From NCBI GenBank assembly GCA_001643675.2, contig LSRY02000041.1, forward strand, positions 2,501-66,500: a stretch of DNA of 64,000 nt, read 5' to 3'. Within the stretch, counting starts at the first letter, position 1, and every line of letters begins with the position of its first letter. This document shows, piece after piece, positions 12,648 through 25,600 of the stretch. This stretch comes from Monocercomonoides exilis. Its lineage: Eukaryota > Preaxostyla > Oxymonadida > Polymastigidae. The notes beneath the pieces are model-generated. The model searched no databases. It was not told where the DNA came from and saw only the letters and a program-made list of their open reading frames with translations. The position numbers were made by a program, and so were the translations under genes.

Positions 12648-13097
12648 CAGTCAAAACAGGATATAATCACATCAGTTTTTGCACAACTTTTTGTGACTAT
12701 ATCCGATTGTGATAATACACGATGTGACAAAACACAGAAAAAAATAAAAATTAATTTTTGAGATAATTTATTTTGGGTCGATTTTTTCTTTTTTGAAAAT
12801 TCTTCATCAAAACGCATTTTTCACTTGCAATATTAATTTTTGTCATAAATACACATTATTTGTACTAATTTGAACACGTTTTTGAAAAATCAAAAAATTG
12901 AAAATTATGATCAAAAAATCGATTTTTCATTGAAAAAAGCACCCATAATAAAGAAAAATGTGATTATATATTTTCAGCCCTGTGATTATATGCGATGGAA
13001 AATGAATGAAAAATAGGCCAAAAATGTCGGTGCATTGAATAATGTGACAATATACGAATGTGATTATATTCGACGTGATTATATCCGGTTTAGACTG
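12648..13097. mobile_element. Tc1/mariner- or pogo-like MITE with TA flanks
   Basis: 450 bp non-autonomous element. The ends are inverted repeats: CAGTCAAAACAGGATATAAT at the left and the complement of CAGTCTAAACCGGATATAAT at the right (13078-13097). Each end is flanked by TA (12646-12647 and 13098-13099), the target duplication of the Tc1/mariner superfamily. Inside, near the right end, several TGTGATTATAT-like units repeat (about 12959-13080), resembling sub-terminal transposase-binding iterons. No coding capacity. Confidence 0.75.
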
Positions 13098-13283
13098 TAT
13101 TTAATTATATTTTTTATTAAAGATTTAAATTTTTTTGATGAAAATTAACAAATAAAATAAGTCTATATAATAATGCAAACACTTTTTATGTGTAAAAATC
13201 ACGTTTTCTTTTAAATTTGAATAATTTTTTAATGAAATTCATGTTTATATGGGTCATTTTTCAAAAGTCATTTTTTTGGCATT

Positions 13284-14654
13284 AGTCGATTAGATCGACA
13301 CCCTCAAATAATCAAAATTTTGGATTTCTTTTTGATAGAAATAACAAACAAGTGATAATAAATGTGTTCAAAGGCATTTGAGTTTTGAAATTAGGGTTTG
13401 AAGTGGGAAAAGGAGTTAAATAAAAAACTGTTCAGGGAATGTATTCCTTATCTTTTTCATCAATATGATCGCTATCAGAAGATCTGTCAGATGATATTTC
13501 TTCTGTTGCTGTTAAAGAAGAATCATCATCTCCGTAAGATTCTATGGATTCTTCATCGCTAAATTCGATCGGAGTTCCCATTTTTTCATTTTCCACTTCT
13601 TTGCAAAAAACATGCCCTCCGCAAATTCAGAAAATTCCATTGATTTTCTTTTTGTAGATATTAATTCTGCAATTATATCGTCTATGTATCTATTTTGAAT
13701 TCCACACGAAGGGAGTAATTTCCGAAATTCACTCCAAACAGCTTCAACAGTATTTGTTCACACACCTTTTTTAGTTTTATATCTGTATTTATGGCATACG
13801 GTGTGATGATCGAATCCCAATGATTTCAATGATGCATAAGCCTTCCATTCGTCGGAGTAGATTGTAGAACCTGGGGTAACGTTTGTCATTATTAAAGGTA
13901 ATAATTGCTCTTTTTTTCTGTTCTTAACTCTTATGATGATGAAATTTCCTTGTCCTCCTCCAGTTTTTTTTTCGACCATGCCAAAAAGCCAAATTTGCTT
14001 TTTTCTTCTTCCACGGTGATATTTTCTTCGTCTGAGCAGCATTTCATCAATTTCGACGATCTGTCCATCTTTTCCTAGCTGTTCAAAATTTTGACACAAG
14101 TTTGTAAGTCGTACTTGTCGTGATAAATTCATGAAATATGAAACTGTGTCTTTATTGACATTAAGCATCAAACAAATATGCTTTTTTTTTAATCGAATGA
14201 ATATGAAGAACAGCAAAAGTTATAATTTCGAAATTCCCAATCTGGAATTTTTCATATGCGTATTTGTGAACACTGTTTTTCTTGATTTGCAATTCGGACA
14301 CCTAAAAATTCTATCTTGAACAGAATCCTTTGTGAAATACATTATTGATCCGCACTTCTCGCACTCCATCTTTTTGTCCGATAAAATTTGTTATCTAAAC
14401 CAATCCCAGCAAATTTCTTCGTTATGAAACATTGAAAAATTAGATGAGATCTCCTTCTTTTCCTCCATTAAACAATTGTTTTAAATGATCATAATCCCTT
14501 TTATTAAAAATTTTTTCTGTTTATTTTTGATAATAAAAACAGAAATAGATCCAAGTTTTTCACGTTGTGACATTGTTCATATTAATAATAGTTTTCATTT
14601 GATGCAAAAATAATGTTGACTTATCGATTTTTTAGGGTGTCGATCTAATCGACT
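13284..14654. mobile_element. Merlin/IS1595-type DNA transposon, copy 2 (inactive)
   Basis: 1371 bp element bounded by a perfect 21 bp terminal inverted repeat: AGTCGATTAG...ACACCCT at 13284-13304 and its complement at 14634-14654. The repeat contains an internal near-palindrome, TCGATTAGATCGA. It encloses one broken transposase gene on the minus strand. I see no clear target-site duplication in the flanks. Its ends differ from those of the other Merlin element, so it is a different family. Confidence 0.8.
13542..14369 (-). pseudogene. DDE transposase of Merlin/IS1595 type with in-frame TAA and TGA
   Basis: Starts at ATG 14369-14367 (MECEKCGSIMYF), giving a zinc ribbon with C-x2-C pairs (CEKC and CPNC). 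After a TAA at 14220-14222 the frame continues through NVNKDTVSYFMNLSRQ, IVEIDEMLLRRRKY (first Asp), GSTIYSDEWKAY (second Asp) and HTVCHKYRY to a TGA at 13758-13760. It then carries on in the same frame with NTVEAVWSEFRKLLP (catalytic Glu) to a TAG at 13542. The full DDE signature of ISXO2-like/Merlin transposases is present; only two nonsense codons and no frameshift are needed to explain its decay. The terminal inverted repeats lie 258 bp and 285 bp outside the coding ends. Confidence 0.82.
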
Positions 14655-14792
14655 ATTTCCATTTTTTTCAACAAGAAAAATTTTTTTCGAAAAATCGGTC
14701 CATGAAAAGTTTTTAAATAATTATTATCTATTAATTCGTTATAATTTGAGGGTTTAAAAACGCAAATTGCAAAAGGAATGCGTTTGAACCTC

Positions 14793-15291
14793 TGCCTAAT
14801 TAAATACCAAAATAAAGCTCATTTATGAATAACAAACGATCAACAGCCATTGAGACGGAAAAGAAAGTTGATTAATAAATAATTATCAATAATATTTCCG
14901 CAACTGACACTTTGTGACAAATATGATCAAAGTTTGTCAAAAAATTTATAATTCATTAAATCATTGTATGTATTTTAAGCCTGTCTGACCTGACAAATTT
15001 TTTTTGGGTCAGTGACATGTTGACGGACGAGTCATTTTGACGTGTCATTTCCCATATTATTTTCGAAAACATTTCCCTTTCAATTAAAAAAAAAAGGAAT
15101 GTTAAATGAAATACACACAATGATTTAATGAATTGAAAAATTTTTGACAAATTTTGATCATATTTGTCACAAAGTGTCAGTTGCGGAAATATAATTGATA
15201 ATTATATATTAACCAACTTTCTTTTCCATCTCAATGGATGTTAATCGTTCATTATTCATAAATGAGCTTTATTTTGGTATTTTTTAATTAT
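14793..15291. mobile_element. Palindromic (foldback) element of about 0.5 kb
   Basis: Two arms of about 190 bp (about 14793-14980 and 15100-15291) are near-perfect inverted repeats, from ACCAAAATAAAGCTCATTTA at the outer edge to ATTCATTAAATCATTGT at the inner edge. The central 120 bp loop contains a copy of a different repeat (see 14981-15115). No coding capacity. Likely a foldback MITE or one that received a nested insertion at its centre. Confidence 0.8.
14981..15115 (+). repeat. Dispersed repeat R1, copy 1
   Basis: Begins GCCTGTCTGACCTGACAAAT, followed by GGGTCAGTGACA, TTGACGGACGAGTCATTTTGA, then CATTTCCC and CATTTCCCTTTCAATT. The same series of blocks occurs in reverse orientation at 19068-19259. 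It sits in the loop of the palindromic element, so it is probably a nested insertion. Confidence 0.7.
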
Positions 15292-18200
15292 TTTTTATCT
15301 ATTGTTTTAAAATTCATGTATTAAGAGCAATGAATTCAAAATAGATATTCATCAAAAGAGTTTTTAAACTATCTGAGGCAGAAGATCAATACGAATGTGA
15401 GAATACGAAGAAATGCTAAATGAAAAAGCTGTCAGCATTGTTAAAATCAGTCCTTCTCTAACTTCTTCTCAAGAAACACTCTGATGATAACTGAATAATT
15501 ACGCAATAGGAAATGACAACAAGGATGATTCAGCTGATATAAAAAATTATATGATTATCTCTTGAACAAAAAAATAAACAAATCATGAGATTTTTTCCAC
15601 AGAAGAAGGAAGATGAAGCCAAAGATTTTTTGAGGTTTTCTATATCAAAAAATAAGAGACAAGAAAATTCAAATCGTTTATTATGAAAACCAAAATTTTT
15701 ATAGGACAGCTCAGTGAAGAAACAAATAAAAGTTCTTATCATAATTCAAAACTCATTCAATGACAACAATGCCGATTTGTTTCCTGGAGAATTTAACAAT
15801 TTGACATGGTCATATCTTTTCGCAAGGTGAAGTGGAGACTGTTTTCGATAACATTTGTTATTCCATTATCACTGCACATTGCAGTGAATCCGTATGTGAA
15901 TTTCTTTTTTCCGGGATTAAGCGAATGATATGTGATCACCGACATTCACTTTCTTTTTATTCATTCAATTTGTCACTTCTATCATGAATAACTTATTTTT
16001 TGCTCACTCTTTATGAAATCAAATAATCATCGTTTGTAATTTTTCACTCACTTCAAATGATTGAGTTATTTCTTTTTTCATTTCACTGTGATGAAAAAAA
16101 GAATTCCAAAATATTGAAAATAACTCCCATCTTTTTGTTCAATATAATAGGAAATTCAGGTGAAAATAGCTCAGATGATTGTATGAATTTGATAAAAATT
16201 CAAAATGTTCATTTATACATCAATTTTTTAAATTGGACTTGTTTTCTTTGGAAAGCAGGCTGATTGTTAATTTTCACTTGATGACGAATGAAGTGTCAAA
16301 GTCGGAAAACAAAATTGAGAGGCTTTTAATATCATAAAACGTTGTACATATGTGAAGCCGTTGAAGTTTGCCTTTGAAGGAGATTGCGGAGAAGGCACAA
16401 CAGGATGCGGTGTTGAGGATGGAAGATGTGGTTCTACCGCCATCCGAGATTGCACTGACGGTTTAGAAGGAGCGTGAAGAGATAGAGGAAGAAAGGAAGA
16501 TATGGATTGAAAGGAAGTTATCACATAGAGCGCAGGGTGTTTGTGGAAAGAATAAAAGAGAAATAGTTGAAGGAGGAAGTAGCCATGACATCTCTGGTTC
16601 TGGAGGCTCTTGGAGTGGGAGTGCTGAGGTTAATGAAGGAGGAAGCAGATGTGGCAAAAGTGTCTGGTTTGCTTCAAACCAAAGAAATTGATTTGGACAG
16701 AGCTTCGTGGATTAACCGAATTCAACAAGAGATTTCAGACGCATAAGACAGAGGGGATTAAGAAGAAGCAGATAAGTCTTAAAGGATATCTGCTGAAGAA
16801 ATTACAGAAGGACAGAGATAATGTGAGAAGTGTTTGAAGATGAAGATGAATACTGGATGTTGATGAGGAGCAAGAGAGAGATTATGGAGAAATAGAGAGA
16901 GCTTTTGAAATGAGAAAAAAATGGAAGGAGGTCAAAGAAGTGTCCGGGGTAGATTGTGAAAAAGAAGAAAATAAAGAAGTATTCAAAAGAGAAGATTTGA
17001 AAAAAAGAGAAAAAGAGATGTTGAAGCAATCCAAATTGATAACGTTATTGAATCTTTGAATCAGACAAAAGTCAGTGCGAAATGTTAATGTTTTCTTTCA
17101 AAGCTTTTGTTCAACAGGTTTCGGGTGAACTTCAATTTTATTATCTAACTAAAATTCCAATTATTACAGATAGGGACGAATGAACGCTCGTTTTCCTTCA
17201 AAGATGATTTCTTCCAATTCTTTTCCAAGCAACCGCGGTTGCTGGAAACACTTCTCCAGCTTGCTTGCATCACATCCAGTTTTTATTTTGGATCCATTGT
17301 CTTGCCTGGAACGTCTTTTACATTCTTTGAACGATTGTCGCTTTTTTTTTTAGTGATTTTTAATGATATATGAACCTTTTCAGCCACATCTTTACCACTG
17401 ATTGTGAGAAAGTTGCTGCTATGGCATCTCTCTTTCCTTGTTAGAAGTACTGTCCAGACTGACTCAGACACTCCATCATCGTATCGATGTTCGCAAGGAA
17501 GCTTAAAATATGCTCTTTTTTCATACGAGCATATTCAATGCGAAGAACAATATATTGAAGAATGCAATTGCAGTTGAGAAGAGGAGGAAGAAGGAGAGAA
17601 GGCACTTGGTGAAGAAAACACGAACCATTCGATGAGAACAAAATAAGTTAGCTTCTTTCCATTTGCAAAAAGAAAATCTTTATAATTATCTTCAGCCCAG
17701 TTTTTGAATTGAATCAGCACCTCCTTGTTTCTTTGCCAACAATCTTTGAATGAGTGAGCAAATGACTCTAATTCAGAAGTGTTTCTGACTGTCCTTCTCT
17801 TTTTCATAACGATGTGATGAAGCGAGAGCTAATTCATTAGTACAACATATCCTCGTTGCTGACAAGGTTCTGTTTCTGTTCCAGATGAATCTTCTTGGCA
17901 TTTTGTTCTTCATTTTCCAAGGGAAACTTTTCTTTTTGTTCTTTAAAATTATTAAAATTATCATTTGCAGAAAAATCCGCAGTAGTTTCAACAAGATGAA
18001 AATCACTGGATTATGAAATAAAAATACATCTCTGCTTTTTCATTTGTTATTTCCAAGAATGCTGATTGTTGATGGGTGTTTTGAACTTATGCTGATTGTT
18101 TTCTTGTTTGCTCCACAAGGATTCATTCACTTTCATTTCGTTTTTGCAACATCTTAACAGTCTCCATTGATTTATAAAAATGTGCCCAGACTTCTCGAAG

Positions 18201-19032
18201 AAATTAACGATTTGTTTCACCCGAAAGAGCAATATCATAAAAAGAAAACTGGAGCTTCAACAAAAAAATTTTTCAAATGTTTCGGAAATTCAATTGATGA
18301 AAATTTTCAAACTTGAAATAATCAAAAATTCTCAAACTTTCAATGTTTTTTCAAACCGGAAAAATAAATGATAAAGTTTTTGATTGAAAAGAATCAAACA
18401 TTTTCATATTTTCTTTCACTCACTGAAATCATTACTTAACAATAACTTATTTGTGCACAAGGATAGATATCAAAGAAAAATATTATCGTTCATTAAACAT
18501 GAGAAACAATTCATTATACAAACAAATGATTCACCAAAATTTTTCTGCTTGTTAATATTTGCGTTATGTGCAACAAAGAAACAAAGATAAATGCATTTAT
18601 TCAGATCACAGAAGGCTGTAACAACGCAAAAAAATTAAATTTTACAAAAAGAAAGGGGAACAGCAAATTAGAAATAGTCATTCAGCAAATGAAAACTACT
18701 AGATAACAGTAATGCTGATTTTGTAGTTTTCGGCGCTTGATTGTTTAGTCCTACCACTTGAATCGAAAAAATGCTGAAACTTCATTAATTCTAATAACTG
18801 ACAAAATGTTTCAAAAATGAGTTAGCTACAACACTGAAATTCAAGAAAGCGTTGATCACAAACACTTTGAAATGTTCTTGAAGAACAGGAGAGAAGATAG
18901 AATAGATTGAAATTGTTAAAAATATTTCATAATGGTTCATTTTGATGAAAAAATAGATGACAGTCAAACTTCGACAAACAAACAAAAATACTTAAAACAA
19001 AGTCAGTTCTAAATAATCCTTTTTTATAATTA

Positions 19033-19035
<3 letters not shown>
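15292..19035. other. 3.7 kb without a supported gene
   Basis: AT-rich DNA with no open frame that I trust. Between about 16260 and 17050 the plus strand becomes purine-rich and more GC-balanced, with short open stretches in different frames (for example around 16460-16680 and 16670-16750) separated by stops; this looks like an eroded coding region that I cannot identify. A similar eroded stretch lies on the minus strand at about 17280-17810. Confidence 0.5.

Positions 19036-19067
<32 letters not shown>
19036..19067. repeat. Poly(T) run of 32 bases
   Basis: An uninterrupted run of T directly abutting the R1 copy that starts at 19068. A homopolymer at the edge of a dispersed repeat could be a retroposition scar or simple slippage; the length may also be an assembly estimate. 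Confidence 0.85.
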
Positions 19068-19069
<2 letters not shown>

Positions 19070-19259
19070 TGACGGACGAGGCAAAAAATGATTTGTCAGG
19101 TCAGACAGCCTTAATGTATTTTATGAAACATTCCATTTTGTTTTTTTTAATTGAAAGGGAAATGTTTTTGAATTTAATATGGGAAATGATACGTCAAAAT
19201 GACTCGTCCGTCAATTTGTCACTGACCCTAAAAAAAATTTGTCAGGTCAGACAGACTTA
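19068..19259 (-). repeat. Dispersed repeat R1, copy 2
   Basis: Reverse-oriented relative of 14981-15115. It carries a CTGTCTGACCTGACAAAT box near both ends in the same orientation, separated by the GTCAGTGACA, GACGGACGAGTCATTTTGACG and CATTTCCCTTTCAATT blocks. No coding potential. From 19260 to 19612 there is only AT-rich DNA upstream of the giant surface-protein gene; it presumably holds that gene's promoter, but I see no motif I can name. Confidence 0.7.
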
Positions 19260-19612
19260 GTGGAAAATAGGTTACGGATGTTACAAACTTTTTCCTTCAC
19301 GTTACTCAGGGTTTATATCAATACACATGTGGCTTTCCTTTCATGTGAACTGAAATGAAATGGTTTGTGCACACACCATCATAATTCGGGTTTATTAATC
19401 ACTCTAATTAATATTATTCAAAAGTTGATTTTTATTTTTTTTTTAACTGAAAGTTTCAAAAAAATTGTAAGTCACTGTGAATGAATCAACTCAATTTTAT
19501 AAAATATTTTCAATATAAGAGTCTATATAAGAAAATCAAAATTAGGTTTTTGGCAAACCATAATAAATTTGTTGACAATTGATAATTTTTCTGTTTGGTT
19601 ATTGCATCTAGC

Positions 19613-22600
19613 ATGAGTATTTTCGCATTGACTATTAATATTCTGATTTACAATTTACAATGCAATACTACAAGAGGAAATACAACTGCAGACAGCTTTT
19701 CTGATTTATCCCGTTTTCGTTACGAAACGGAATCTTCTTTTCAAGAAGCTGGGTTGCTTAAGAGTAAGACATCCGAAATGCCAACAAAAAATAATTTAAT
19801 GCATCCAAAATTCGTAACAGAAAATGCTGTTATAGTAGGATCTAACGAGGATGAAGATTCATATACAAAAAACAACAATTACTCTGGAAAAATGAGTGAA
19901 AATCCTCAAATACAAATACTGAAAAGAACAGGAGCAGATATACGATTTAGTTATTTTGCAAATATATATAAGAACGAAAATGAAGAAAGCAAAATCAAAG
20001 GAGAGATGGAATTGAAGAATTCTTCTGTTCTGTGGAAGAAATTGGAATTTTCAAGTTTTTCAGAAAGCCAGCATTACATCATTGCAGATAAGTGGAGCGT
20101 TGCGATTGTTAAACAATGCGCAGTTGTTGAAAGAAACAATTATTCCCCATTTGATATTCAGGGGGGTTTCGGAATGTTCGAAAACATTTCGCTTCAATCA
20201 TCAAATTCGTCTATTCGAATATTGTATCCTCTTTTTACGTTTAAACAATCTCCCAACAATTCACCAGATCTTGGAAGTGTTTGTGTGAGTTCTTCGCATT
20301 TCTCTTCGTTTTTTGTTTCATCTGCCCCATTTTTATCATCCTTTTTCTTTGAGAGGATTTCTTTAACTCAAATGAGCTTATTCAACATTTCTGTTTTCTC
20401 TCTATCAAAAAACTTCATCAATGCTAGTGAATCTACAAGTTCGACTTTGATGAGCTGCTGCTCATTTTCATCAGTTTGTGATGTGTATGATGGGGGCATT
20501 GTCCCCTCGCTCAACAGCCCCTCATCTTCATTGGCTGCCTCAAACACCTCATTTGCCAGGTGCTATCGCTCTCAGAATGTTGCAGTAAGCGGGAGTGAAG
20601 GGAATCCATCGAAGCCAGCGAGACAGCAGATAGCAGACAATGAGGCGAATTCATTCACTTGGTGTGTGTGGAATGGCACAAAAACCACTGGAACAAGTGG
20701 TTCTTATTCAGATGGAACTTCAAATGGTGGAGCAATTTACATGTATGGTTTGTCATCAGGAACACTTTCAGTGAAATTTTGTTCGTTCAATGATTGTTAT
20801 GCTTATTGGAATGGAGGGGGAGTCATGTGTGCATATATCGAATCTGTTGAGATTGTGAACAACACGTTCAACTCATGCACCACGCAAGCTTGGGTTGGAG
20901 GAGGGATGTGTATTTATCCGATTTCATCGTGTGTTCGGATCAGCGGTTGTGAATTCCAGAAATGTTCTGCAAAATTTGATGGAGGAGGACTTCATCTTTA
21001 TAATTTTCAGGTTTCAGGAACAGGATGCATTGGAACGGAAAGTGGCAAAGGAGAGAGTGCTTGCGTGTTTGAGTGTTTATTCACTTCATGTACACTTTCA
21101 AGCACTGGTGGCGGAGGGATGTATTGTTATGGCGTTTCGGCTGCATTCAAAATGAGGAGCATCCAATTTATTTCGTGCTCAGCATTAAGAGAAGGAGGAG
21201 GATTGGATTTTTATCCACACCAATCAACAGCTCCAAGCAACAACATTTATTGTTATTTCTTCTTCTTCCATGATTGCAGATGCATGGTTGCAAATAATCC
21301 AGGAGGACATGACGTTGAATATCTCGATACGTGCAATCTGTATTTGGATTCAGGAAATCCATTCCATGAATGTTACACCACCAACACAGATGACAAGAGA
21401 GTGTGCTACAGATATAATTATTCCAGTTCAGGATCTTGGGTATATCAGCTCACGGAAAAGAAGGATTGGCTTAAGAACAAAACGATTTATATTGGAGAGA
21501 ATGGAAATGACTCGAATGAATTATGCGGAATGAATGAGACGATGCCTTGTAAAACGATTGGATATTGCGTGAATAAATGCTATAACTTAATAAGTTTCGG
21601 AATTTCAGTGCTGAATGGGAAGTATGTGAGCGAAGTTACGACGATCAGTGTTGGGGAAAAGAAGATTTCAGTTGTTGGGAGAGGGAAGACGGTGAGTGTG
21701 ATTGGGACAAGTGCGCTTTCTACCTCTTCTCCAACTCTGTTTAGCATATCGACTGGTCAACTGGAGGTGGGGCATGTGGGGATCGACCGCAACGCAGCAA
21801 GAAGCTCATCGCCGAGTGTGTTTGTGGTGTCAGTGGAGAGCGGAACACTTTCGCTGGAGGATGTGGTGATCGACTCTTCTACATCAGGAGGGAGTGGAAT
21901 CTCGTCATCTGTATTTGAAGTGACGCTGAGTCAGCTGAAGATGATTGATGTGGAGATAGAAAATATGAAAATATCACAGCCTCTTTTCGCAGATCCGTCA
22001 TCGGCAGGATCATCATCAGATGAGAGTCTGCTGGGAAATGTGACAATTCGGAATGTGAATCGGACAGGAGGAGATGGAGTGGTGATGGCAAAAAGCGTGA
22101 AGGGAGGAGAAACATTTGTGGTGTGTAATACAACAATAGAAGGATGTTTTTGCGAAAGTGGAAATGGCGGAGGGATAAAGGTTGAGTTGGCTTCTTCAAC
22201 AAGCAAAGCTTTCATTGGAACATCAACATCGCACAGCGGAGGAACAACAATATTCAACAAAACAAAGTGCAGCGGATATGGAGGAGGGGTGATGCTGTAT
22301 CTGGCAGATAGCTCATTTGATTTTACAATATCATCAGTGAGTTTTGTTGGTTGCAGTGCAACACTGGGAGGGAAAGATGTGTTTGTGAATGGGAGCAGGC
22401 TGGTGAGTGGGACAATAACGGCCACAAAGCTGAATTTCTCACGAAATGTATCTATTTATGATGAGCTGATGGGATATGACCGGAATGAGGGAGGGATGGG
22501 AATATTCCCATTGAATGTGTTTTTGGAGGCATTTTCAGGAGCAGCACATGTGGGGAAGGGGGTGAATGGGTATGGAGGATATGACTCGTGGTTTTGTGGG

Positions 22601-25600
22601 TTTGGGTATTTTCCATGCAAAACAATCGCAAAGGCAGCAGAGAACAGATTCAGTTTGTCAAAGAAGAACATTGTGTTGGATTCAGGGTTTGGGCTTGGAG
22701 AAGTTGTGTCGATGGCAGGGTCATATGAATGGGAGGTGTATTGCACAATCAACAAGACGAATGTAAATGTGAGAGTGCCGAGTGGAATGACATCTTCGTA
22801 TTTGATAAATGTTCAGAGTTCATGTTCCATGAAGAACATTGCGTTCCAAATTCCATTTCTGTTGTCAAGTGCAACGTCGCTCATTTGTTTGACAAGCTCA
22901 TCACTCACACTCACAGACTGCTCAGTTGCTCATTCATCAGAGAGCACATCGAATGTGTCCTTTGGATACAGTTTTGTGAATGCGCAGATCGGGAATCTGA
23001 AAATGGATCGATTTGTGATTGGTGGAGCACTTGTGTTCGGAGCTCATTCAGCGATTGAATTTTCTGAAGGAATGACGAGTGTGATATGTTCAGGGTGCAA
23101 TATCAATGCAGTCAAAAGGAATGAGGGAGATGGAGGATGGATAAAAGGAACAGTTGGAACGAGTGGAACATTGACTTTTGATGGATGCAATGTGAATGGG
23201 TGCAGTTGTGCTGGTGGAAAGGGAGGAGGAATATATGTTGGATTGAAGGGAAGTGGAAAAGTGGTTGTGAATGGGACGAGTGTGATTGATGGGAATAATG
23301 CAGAGAATAATGGAGAGAGAGGAGGGAGAGGAGGAGGGATGTTTGTGTTGATGGAGAGCGAGGGATGTGGATTGATAATTGGGCAGAATGTTGAATTTTC
23401 GAAAGTGAATGGGAACGTGGCAACATATGGGAAGGATGTGTTTGTTGATTGTGGGATTGGTGTGTTTTTGGAGTCAAAAGTGAATACCAGTTCATTTGCC
23501 TTTTTTGACGAAAGTGAAATTCCATCAGATGTGTTGAGGCTGAGTGGGAGTGAAAATGGGAATGAAAATGGAGTGATTCCACTGTTTGTGAATTTGTGCT
23601 CAATGGGGACAAAAGTAATTGTTGATGTGAGCGGAGGAAATGGGAAGGACCACAACCATTGTGGATTTGAGAAATTTGGCTGTTTGACAGTTGATTATTG
23701 TGCGAACTCAAGAATGAGCAGCACTGTGAACGAAATAGAAATTGTCTCATCTTCATCAATAACGAAGGAAATAACAGGACCATCATATGATGTGAGTATT
23801 TCAGGCAGAATAGAATCATCATCATCATCCGATGGAGAGAGGATGGGAGTGAATGTGAGTGATGGAGGATCAGCCACACAAGATTGGCTTGTTGGATGTT
23901 CGAGTTCACTGACAATGAGGAGACTTTCATTTGTTGTGAAAGGTCAGTTGAATTCGAGGAGAAGTGCATTTATTCACTCAACATCAACACTCAGTGTGAC
24001 GAACTGCTCGATCTCATTTGAGAGTGGGGCATTGACTGATGGAAAGATAGGATACAGCATCATTGACATGGCAGGAGGGAATCTGGTTGTTGATGGATTT
24101 GTGATGGAAAGTGGAGTGACACTGACAGTGAATGGGAAATCGCCCATAACGATGACAAGTGGAGCGCAATTGGAGATATCAAACAGCAGAATGAGTGGAG
24201 TGGAGGTGAATGTGGCAGGTGGAAATGGAGGAGGGGGATGTTTGAATGTTGGGATGGGCGTTAATGCGAATGTGAATATTGAAGAATCTAATTTGTCATC
24301 TACGTGCTCAGGTGGAAGTGGAATGAAAGGGGGAGGGATGATGATTTCAGCTGAGGACGGAGGAAGTTTGGAGATTAAAAGCGGAACGTTCACAGGATGC
24401 CAGGTACCAACAGAGGGCAACTTACAGAAAGGAAGAGGAATGGGAGGAGGGATGTTTGTTCGATTGGCAGACACAATGGGAGCATTTGTTCTTGAAGGAG
24501 TGACATTTGAGAGATGCAATGCTTGGAAAGGGAAGAAAGTGTTTATATCAGGAAATGACCTGAGCGAGGTTATGTCAAACGAACAACTGAAATGGGGGTT
24601 GAGCGCAATTGATAAGAATTCATTGGACGAGCTGTGTGGGTGGGAGAGGAAGACGACAGGAGAGGGATATGTGATTCCATTGGTTGTGTATTTGTGGACG
24701 ATCTGGAGCAAGGATGGGTTTGTTTCGAAGGAGAAAGGAGGAGACTTCAGCGGGTGTGGATTTTCTGAAGCACCATGCTCATCGATTGATCACTTGATAT
24801 CATTGAGATATTCAACGCTTGGAGAAGGGGAAACACACATCAGCATTGGAGATTCAGGGTTGCTGAGCCATTCCATATCATTCTCGTCTTCGTTGCCAAC
24901 TTTGCCAGATTCAGAAGCACCAGCAGTTGTGATAAAAGGAACAAAGAAAGGGTCAAGCGTGACAATTACTGATGAAGATGGGAATGCTGTGAGCAGTGGT
25001 GCAATGATATCCTCGAATGTGAGTCTGTCATTTGTCAATGTCTCATTCACCAAACCCAGCGTAACCACCAATCATGCAGTATTCATTGAATCGTCGGGAA
25101 CAAATACAGTCTTGTCGATTTCTGATTGTTCATTTGGGTCATCGAGTTGGACGGTTGAAAGTTTTGCATATTGCGTGATAAAAGTGAACGGAGGGAGCGC
25201 AGCAATTCAGAGCAGCACGTTGAATAAGATCAACGAATTGAAAGGGTTCATTGCATTCAACCCAAGTGCGAGCCAGGTGACTATCCAGAATGTGAACATT
25301 TCATCAGCCACTTTGACAGCAAACAGTCTGATTTCGATGATAGAAGAGGAAAGCCAGATGAATGGAAATGAAAACACTCATTTGAATGGCAACGAGCCTG
25401 TTTTGAGGGTTGTTGGATGTTCATTTGTCAACATCACGAATGAAGAGATTGGAGCGAGTGTTATTGGAGTGGGATCGTTTGATAATGCTATGGAATGCAC
25501 GATCGAAGACTGCACAATGTCCACGTGCAGGAGCGATTTGAGCACTGAAGGAGGAGGAATGAAAGTGGTGCTGAAGGGTGAAGAATCGGTTTTGAAGGTG

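Noticed and set aside
7373-14369. Alternative genetic code with TAA/TAG read as glutamine, as in the oxymonad Streblomastix
   Set aside because: TGA interruptions occur as well, while intact genes (recombinase 1, gene A, tryptophanase) end at TAA exactly where homology or composition ends. The standard code fits better.
13275-14665. Target-site duplication around the second Merlin element
   Set aside because: Flanks TTGGCATT and ATTTCCAT share only a few bases.
19595-19612. Six extra codons from a TTG start ahead of the surface-protein ATG
   Set aside because: A non-ATG start is unlikely in a eukaryote, and the ATG at 19613 begins a good signal-peptide-like segment.
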